A DNA stretch of 13,113 nucleotides from Bacillota bacterium. GTDB taxonomy: Bacteria > Bacillota > Clostridia > Peptostreptococcales > Anaerovoracaceae. Below are positions 8,716 to 13,113 of this stretch, one piece after another. How positions within the stretch are numbered: the stretch's first letter is position 1; each line of letters starts with the position of its first letter. Location: NCBI GenBank assembly GCA_017619985.1, contig JAFZRG010000172.1, positions 1 to 13,113 on the forward strand. Reading direction: 5' to 3'. The position numbers were made by a program, and so were the translations under genes. The notes under the pieces were generated by a model, which saw nothing but the letters and a program-made list of their open reading frames with translations, did no database searches and was not told the origin of the DNA.

Positions 8716-8740
8716 GGAACATTCCTCCGCTGCAGCCGTC
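8716..8740 (+). promoter_or_regulatory. ECF-sigma-type promoter of the sipA-like/sortase operon
   Basis: GGAAC (8716-8720), 16 bases, CGTC (8737-8740). An A-run precedes the -35, as at the adhesin promoter (AAAAGGGAAC at both). A start near 8747 would leave a leader of only about 20 bases, holding AAAGGAG (8751-8757) before the ATG at 8767. That short, well-formed leader supports the promoter call and rules out a start far upstream at 8659. Confidence 0.68.
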
Positions 8741-8766
8741 AAATAAGTGTAAAGGAGAAAAGAACA

Positions 8767-9330
8767 ATGCAGCAGGAAAGAACATTGGAACAGATCCAGA
8801 AAATCAATACGGCGGAACATTCCGTCCGCCAGTACCAGGCCTTCATCATCCGGATAGCAGCTTTACTGCTCATCCTCTGGGCGCTGTTTTTCCAGGTCAT
8901 CGGACTGACACACGCCCCCAACGCGGACATGTACCCGCGGGTAGACGCAGGCGATCTGCTGCTGTTCTACCGCCTTGACCGGGACGTCCGCTCCCAGGAT
9001 GTGGTCCTGCTGGAGAAGGTCACGCCAGATTCGGCAGGGGAGAAAGACCTCTACTGCGCGAGAGTCGTGGCATCTGCAGGCGACACCGTGGACATCAGCG
9101 ACGACGGAAGACTGCTCGTGAACGGCAGCCAGATGATCGAATCGAACATCTTCAGCAGCACGTGGCGGTACGAAGGCTTCCAGGAATACCCCGTGACACT
9201 GGGCGAAGGCGAATGCTTCGTCCTGGCGGACCGCAGAGAAGGCGGCACGGACAGCCGGTACTTCGGCCCGGTCAGCAAAGACGAGATCGCAGGCACTGTG
9301 ATCACCGTCATCAGAAGAACGAACCTGTAG
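8767..9330 (+). CDS. SipA-like signal-peptidase-fold pilus assembly factor, catalytic dyad missing
   Basis: This is a 187-residue protein with one N-terminal membrane helix (about 26-46) and an extracytoplasmic type I signal peptidase fold. The family boxes can be aligned, but the catalytic residues are gone. Where active enzymes have S-M-x-P there is Asp54-Met-Tyr-Pro, and where they have Y-x-K-R there is Tyr96-Cys-Ala98-Arg99. The structural box TDSRYFGPV (161-169) and the AGDTV strand are intact. S. pyogenes SipA, needed for pilus polymerisation, likewise lacks the dyad, with Asp and Gly at those positions. By fold, dyad loss and position between pilin and sortase, this is inferred to be a pilin/sortase-binding assembly factor, not a processing enzyme. 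The ATG at 8767 is chosen for its ribosome binding site and because the longer frame would begin before the promoter. The sortase follows after 20 bases. Confidence 0.85.
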   Translation: MQQERTLEQIQKINTAEHSVRQYQAFIIRIAALLLILWALFFQVIGLTHAPNADMYPRVDAGDLLLFYRLDRDVRSQDVVLLEKVTPDSAGEKDLYCARVVASAGDTVDISDDGRLLVNGSQMIESNIFSSTWRYEGFQEYPVTLGEGECFVLADRREGGTDSRYFGPVSKDEIAGTVITVIRRTNL

Positions 9331-9350
9331 TTAAGATAAGGAGAATACAC

Positions 9351-10862
9351 ATGCCCGGAATCACCGCAGGCATCGTAAAAAAGAATATCGTCATGAGCGT
9401 TATGAGTCTCGGAAGCAAGGCGGTTTCGCTGATCTCCGGACTTCTGGCAAGCTCTCTGATCCTCTACAGCAGCTACGTGCTCTATGACACGTGCTACATT
9501 CAGAACGCAGCGTTCGCCACAGGCTGGGATCTGCTGCAGTACAAGCCGGAGATCATCGAAGACGGCGAGATGCCGCTGAATGAGATGGGGCTGGGCGTGC
9601 TGGCGGATATCAACGAGGATACGGCTGCCTGGCTGACGGTCTACGACACGCATATCGATTATCCGGTCCTGCAGGGAGAGAATGACCTGTATTATGCCTC
9701 CCACGACATCTACAAGGAGAGCAGCCTGACCGGCGCGATCTATCTGTCCTGCATGAACGAAAAGGACTTTTCCGACTCCTACAACATGATCTACGGCCAC
9801 CACATGGACAACGGCGCTATGTTCGGCGACATCGATCATTTTGTGGACGCGGATTACTTTAACAGCCACAGAGAAGGCCTCCTCGTTCTGAAGGACGGCA
9901 CGATCTACGACCTGAACATCTTCGCCTGCGTCTCCACCGACGCGTACGAGAACGCGGTGTACAGCGTGGGCAACCGTGACCTGAATACAGTCGTTTCCTA
10001 TGCGAAAGCGCACGCGCTGCAGTTCGCGGAAGGCGAGACGAACGGAGCTTCTCAGATCGTGGTGCTCTCCACCTGTGCCGCCGGCGAAACGAACGGCCGC
10101 CTGGTGCTGTACGCGGTGATGAACGAGCGCGCTGCAGACAAGCCGGAAAACGAACCGAAAGACGCTGCCGCAGTTGCCGGCCCGGACAACGGCGAGAGCG
10201 ATCCTGATACGCCTGACGACGTGATCGAGGATGACGGCGTCGACGGGACTGACGACGGAGAAGGATACAACAGCGGCATCGAAGCGGATGTGACGGACGA
10301 AGACGCGGAAGACAGCATCGTTCCCGCAGACGTCTTCAACGGCGGGAATCATAACGACGGTCTGGGCGGTCTGGAAGAGATCGAAGAGACCGAAGAAATC
10401 ATTGAGGAGACAGAGGCCCCACTCGCGAACTTCGTCAACAAGTTCACCCCGGCCGGCGGCAGCCACGGCACCCGCGTATGGGCGCTGGCCAACCTGGTCT
10501 GCCTCGGCGTAACGATCTATCTGTTCCTGCCTGTGCTGCACATCCGCGACAAGTACTCCCGCGGCAGAAAGATGCGCAGGGTCAACGAGGAGAACAGCAG
10601 AGATTTCTACGGAGAAAAGAAGTTCACCCGCCGCTTCCGTCTGGGCATCGTCCTGGAACTGGCTGACTGCGCGCTGGCGCTGGCCGCGTTCCTGCTGACC
10701 GAGGATATGCGCCTGCCCATGGCGCTCATCGACCGCTGGACCCCGCTGATGATCCTCCTGATGGGCATCTGCCTGATCGTGGACTTCCGGCTGGCCCGTT
10801 ACAGAGAAGAAGAGCCCGAAGCCGTTTACGTCGCAGGTCCGGCTCCGCAGCCCGGAAAATAG
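9351..10862 (+). CDS. srtB: class B sortase with acidic linker and C-terminal three-helix membrane extension (pilus polymerase)
   Basis: This 503-residue cysteine transpeptidase is expected to join pilins and/or attach them to peptidoglycan. An N-terminal membrane helix (about 24-44) leads into a class B sortase domain (about 85-260) with TVYDTHIDYPVLQG, catalytic His150 in MIYGHHMDNGAMFG, Cys242 in VVLSTC and Arg250 in NGRLVLYAV. Most class B sortases end near this point. Here a roughly 95-residue Asp/Glu-rich linker (about 262-356) follows, then membrane segments at about 377-396, 431-450 and 464-480 and a cytosolic tail. The start at 9351 has AAGGAG at 9338-9343; the longer open frame would overlap the sipA-like gene without a ribosome binding site. 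It shares an operon with the sipA-like gene. Class B enzymes are also the pilus polymerases of GAS FCT islands, so with no other sortase in the window this is the probable polymerase. Confidence 0.9.
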   Translation: MPGITAGIVKKNIVMSVMSLGSKAVSLISGLLASSLILYSSYVLYDTCYIQNAAFATGWDLLQYKPEIIEDGEMPLNEMGLGVLADINEDTAAWLTVYDTHIDYPVLQGENDLYYASHDIYKESSLTGAIYLSCMNEKDFSDSYNMIYGHHMDNGAMFGDIDHFVDADYFNSHREGLLVLKDGTIYDLNIFACVSTDAYENAVYSVGNRDLNTVVSYAKAHALQFAEGETNGASQIVVLSTCAAGETNGRLVLYAVMNERAADKPENEPKDAAAVAGPDNGESDPDTPDDVIEDDGVDGTDDGEGYNSGIEADVTDEDAEDSIVPADVFNGGNHNDGLGGLEEIEETEEIIEETEAPLANFVNKFTPAGGSHGTRVWALANLVCLGVTIYLFLPVLHIRDKYSRGRKMRRVNEENSRDFYGEKKFTRRFRLGIVLELADCALALAAFLLTEDMRLPMALIDRWTPLMILLMGICLIVDFRLARYREEEPEAVYVAGPAPQPGK

Positions 10863-10884
10863 AAGCAGGCAAAGCTGACTGCAG

Positions 10885-10914
10885 CCCCGCCCATTGTTTC
10901 AGGGCGGGGTTTTT
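10885..10914 (+). terminator. intrinsic terminator of the sipA-sortase operon
   Basis: CCCCGCCC (10885-10892) pairs perfectly with GGGCGGGG (10902-10909) across a 9-base loop and is followed by five T residues. It starts 23 bases after the sortase stop and closes the pilus locus. Confidence 0.88.
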
Positions 10915-10922
10915 GATATACT
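10894..10922 (+). promoter_or_regulatory. probable SigA-type promoter of the peptidase operon
   Basis: TTGTTT (10894-10899), a 17-base spacer and TATACT (10917-10922) with an upstream TG (TGATATACT, extended -10). The -35 lies in the loop of the preceding terminator. It lacks the GGAAC/CGTC pattern, so the peptidase genes appear to be controlled separately from the pilus. The leader of about 50 bases includes AAGGAG at 10964-10969. Confidence 0.5.
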
Positions 10923-10979
10923 GTTTGGGCCGGCCATCTGCCTTGCCGGCGCAATCTGTAAAGAAGGAGCATTTTATCT

Positions 10980-12479
10980 ATGACGTTAGTTGAAGCAAAA
11001 GAAAACCTGGCGGCCGTGCAGCGCAAGATGGCTGCGTACGACCACGCTGAATCTTTGATCTATTATGACGGGGTCACATCGGCCCCGAAGGGGACCGCGG
11101 CCAACCGCTCCGTCGCTCTGTCCGTCCTCTCCGAGGAGGAGTACAAGCTGTGCACGGGCAAGGAGACCGTGGATCTGCTGGAATACCTGGACGCCCACAA
11201 GGACGAACTGGATGAAAAAGAGCAGCGCACGGTCTACCTGCTGCTGAAGGACATCCGCAACATGGCGAAGATCCCCATGGACGAATACGTGGCTTTCGAG
11301 GAACTGCTCGTGGAAGCGGACGACGTCTGGCACACGGCCAAGGATACCAGCGATTTCGCGCTGTTCGAGCCCGTCCTGCAGAAGATCTTCGACACGACTC
11401 GCAGATTCGCGGGCTACATGGACCCGGAGAAGGACCCGTACGATTTCTGGCTGAACGAATATGAGGAAGGACTGAACAAGGAAGTCTGCGACAAGTTCTT
11501 CGGCACGCTGAAGGAGCGCCTGGTGCCCCTGATCAGGAAGGTCGGAGAAAAGCCGCAGGTCGACACGTCCTGCCTGAAGGGCTATTTCGCGCCGGCTGAC
11601 CAGGAGAAGCTGGCTCAGTGGCTCATGCGCACCATGTCCATGGACCTCGACCACATCGGCCTGGCCACGACGGAGCATCCGTTCACGACCAGTTTCGGCA
11701 GCCACAACGACGTGCGCATCACGACGCACTATTATCCGGAGAATGTCAGCTATTCCATGTACTCCGTGATCCACGAAGGCGGCCATGCGCTGTACGACGC
11801 GGGATCCGCGGACGAATTTGCCTACACCGCGCTCGACGGCGGCATTTCCATGGGCATCCATGAGAGCCAGAGCCGCTTCTATGAGAATATCCTGGGACGC
11901 AGCAGAGCGTTCTGCGGCTGCGTGCTGCCCGTGATGAAGGGGATCTTCCCGCAGATGGGCGGGGTCACCGAAGAGGAGTTCTTCAAGGCGATCAACGCGG
12001 TCGAACCCTCGCTGATCCGCACGGAAGCCGACGAAGTCACGTACTGCCTGCACGTCATGATCCGCTATGAGCTGGAGAAGCGCGTCATGGCTGGCGAACT
12101 CGCGGTGCACGACCTGCCCGCCGAGTGGAACCGCCTGTACAAGGAATATCTGGGCATCGACGTGCCCGACGACAAGCGCGGCGTGCTGCAGGATTCGCAC
12201 TGGAGCGGCGGCAGCGTCGGCTACTTCCCGAGCTATGCGCTCGGCAGCGCTTACGGCGCGCAGTTCCTGAAGAAGATGAAGGAAGATCTGGACGTCGACG
12301 CGCTGATGGCGAAGGGCGATTTCGCGCCTATCAACGCCTGGCTGAAGGACAAGATCTGGCAGTACGGCTGCCTGTACACGCCGGCCCAGATCCTGGACCG
12401 CGTGCTCGGCGAACCGTTCGATCCGCAGGTCTATCTGGACTATCTGGAAGACAAGTGCAAGGCCGTTTACGGAATTTAG
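10980..12479 (+). CDS. M32 family zinc metallocarboxypeptidase (carboxypeptidase Taq type)
   Basis: This 499-residue cytosolic enzyme is predicted to remove C-terminal amino acids from peptides using a divalent metal ion, normally zinc. Its length is typical of the family. It has the M32 metal site HEGGH (265-269, with Glu266 as general base) and the downstream HESQSRFYEN segment (294-303), whose Glu295 is the expected third ligand. EHPFTTSFG followed by DVRITTHYY just before the metal site is also characteristic. There is no signal peptide or membrane segment. The ATG at 10980 is set by AAGGAG ten bases upstream. It is the first gene of an operon with the M3 peptidase, 11 bases downstream. 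The pair probably recycles peptides after proteolysis or uptake. Nothing ties it to the pilus apart from position. Confidence 0.95.
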   Translation: MTLVEAKENLAAVQRKMAAYDHAESLIYYDGVTSAPKGTAANRSVALSVLSEEEYKLCTGKETVDLLEYLDAHKDELDEKEQRTVYLLLKDIRNMAKIPMDEYVAFEELLVEADDVWHTAKDTSDFALFEPVLQKIFDTTRRFAGYMDPEKDPYDFWLNEYEEGLNKEVCDKFFGTLKERLVPLIRKVGEKPQVDTSCLKGYFAPADQEKLAQWLMRTMSMDLDHIGLATTEHPFTTSFGSHNDVRITTHYYPENVSYSMYSVIHEGGHALYDAGSADEFAYTALDGGISMGIHESQSRFYENILGRSRAFCGCVLPVMKGIFPQMGGVTEEEFFKAINAVEPSLIRTEADEVTYCLHVMIRYELEKRVMAGELAVHDLPAEWNRLYKEYLGIDVPDDKRGVLQDSHWSGGSVGYFPSYALGSAYGAQFLKKMKEDLDVDALMAKGDFAPINAWLKDKIWQYGCLYTPAQILDRVLGEPFDPQVYLDYLEDKCKAVYGI

Positions 12480-12490
12480 GAGTTTAGAGA

Positions 12491-13113
12491 ATGAAATTTT
12501 CAGAAATGCCTTACAGCCGCCCCGACGCGGAGCAGCTTAAAAGCAAAGTCGCGGAACTGACGGAGCGCCTGAAGGCTGCGAAGACGTACGAAGAAGCGAA
12601 AGCTGTCTTCCTCGAGAATGAGGAACTCGGCAGCCACGTCAATACGCTGGCGCAGCTCGTCATGATCCGCCATTCCATCGACACGCGCGACGCGTTCTAC
12701 GATGAGGAACAGAAGTGGTGGAACGGCATCGGCCCCGAGCTGCAGGAATACGCGCAGGGCTGGATGGCCGCCATGCTGGCGAGCCCGTTCCGCCCGCAGT
12801 TTGCCGCGGAATACGGCGAATTGATGTTCACAAATGGCGACATGGCCCTCAAGACCTTTAAGCCGGAGATCATCCCGCAGCTGCAGGCCGAAAACGACGA
12901 GGCGGACGCGTACGAGAAGCTGCTGGCCTCCGCGCAGATCCCCTTCGAGGGAGGCGTCTACACGCTGTCCCAGCTGACCCCGTTCAAGACCGACGCGGAC
13001 GACGCGAGGCGTCTTGCCGCCTGGAAAGCGGAAGGGCAGTGGTACAAGGACAACCAGGAAGCCCTGGACGCGCACTACGACAAACTGGTCCACCTGCGCG
13101 ACGAGATGGGCAA
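12491..13113 (+). CDS. M3 family oligoendopeptidase (PepF-like), N-terminal part, runs off the window
   Basis: The frame starting at ATG 12491 stays open to the right edge (207 complete codons and two bases). It begins MKFSEMPYSRPD and contains IRHSIDTRDAFYDEEQ and a segment ending KLVHLRDEMG, all typical of the helical N-terminal half of clostridial M3 oligoendopeptidases, which are usually about 560 residues. The zinc-binding HExxH motif would lie beyond the window, so activity cannot be confirmed here. The ribosome binding site TAGGAG (12477-12482) overlaps the M32 stop codon, which suggests translational coupling. Cutting short peptides internally would complement C-terminal trimming by the M32 enzyme. 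Confidence 0.88.
   Translation, partial: MKFSEMPYSRPDAEQLKSKVAELTERLKAAKTYEEAKAVFLENEELGSHVNTLAQLVMIRHSIDTRDAFYDEEQKWWNGIGPELQEYAQGWMAAMLASPFRPQFAAEYGELMFTNGDMALKTFKPEIIPQLQAENDEADAYEKLLASAQIPFEGGVYTLSQLTPFKTDADDARRLAAWKAEGQWYKDNQEALDAHYDKLVHLRDEMG

Noticed and set aside
8659..8766. N-terminal extension of the SipA-like protein from ATG 8659
   Set aside because: This stretch contains the ECF-type promoter and the ribosome binding site for ATG 8767, starts right at the end of the pilin terminator, and codes a Lys/Arg/Cys-rich peptide not expected in the family.
8767..9330. Functional signal peptidase I
   Set aside because: Both members of the Ser/Lys dyad are replaced (Asp54, Ala98), so an ordinary processing role is unlikely despite the fold.
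9162..9350. Longer sortase reading frame starting inside the SipA-like gene
   Set aside because: The extra 63 residues are an Arg-rich out-of-frame reading of the SipA-like gene. ATG 9351 has AAGGAG at proper spacing and gives a normal membrane anchor.
10930..10950. Small hairpin (CCGGC...GCCGG) in the M32 leader as a riboswitch
   Set aside because: It is a short isolated stem of about 5-6 bp with no surrounding conserved structure and too little leader for a known riboswitch.

Overview
The window looks like chromosome from a moderately GC-rich Gram-positive anaerobe of the Clostridia (Lachnospiraceae/Eubacteriales-like). The evidence is Gram-positive sorting signals, a class B sortase, AAGGAG ribosome binding sites, compact intrinsic terminators, and two clostridial-type cytosolic metallopeptidases. 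The species cannot be named from the sequence. All genes read on the + strand. The long minus-strand open frames are codon-bias shadows.

Region 1 (about 1-10914) is a complete sortase-assembled pilus/adhesin locus. It encodes, in order, a 2324-residue secreted adhesin with an acidic N-terminal stretch, InlB-type repeats and five CnaB-like modules (212-7186); a 423-residue two-domain FctA/Spy0128-like pilin (7324-8595); a SipA-like pseudo-signal peptidase that has lost both catalytic residues (8767-9330); and a class B sortase with an added acidic linker and three C-terminal membrane helices (9351-10862). The parts list matches the FCT pilus islands of Streptococcus pyogenes (adhesin Cpa, pilin FctA, SipA, class B sortase). 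No FctB-like basal pilin is seen here.

The most unusual signal is regulatory. Each of the three transcription units of the pilus locus is preceded by the same bipartite element, GGAAC - exactly 16 bases - CGTC (125-149, 7242-7266, 8716-8740), followed by a related A/T-rich start region. This has the form of an ECF (extracytoplasmic function) sigma factor promoter. The adhesin, the pilin and the sipA-sortase pair would therefore be three separately terminated units under one envelope-responsive sigma factor, whose gene is not in the window. The pilin promoter's -35 box lies inside the 3' arm of the adhesin terminator, and the adhesin also has an upstream extended -10 that looks like a housekeeping promoter.

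Region 2 (about 10894-13113) is housekeeping. A promoter overlapping the pilus terminator reads into a complete M32 carboxypeptidase (10980-12479). Eleven bases later comes the start of an M3-family oligoendopeptidase that runs off the right edge (12491-13113). The two probably form a peptide-degradation operon unrelated to the pilus.

The first 15 bases may be the acidic tail of another upstream gene, closed by a strong terminator at 56-90. No RNA genes, insertion sequences, CRISPR arrays or attachment sites were seen, and no stretch over 300 bases is without a gene.
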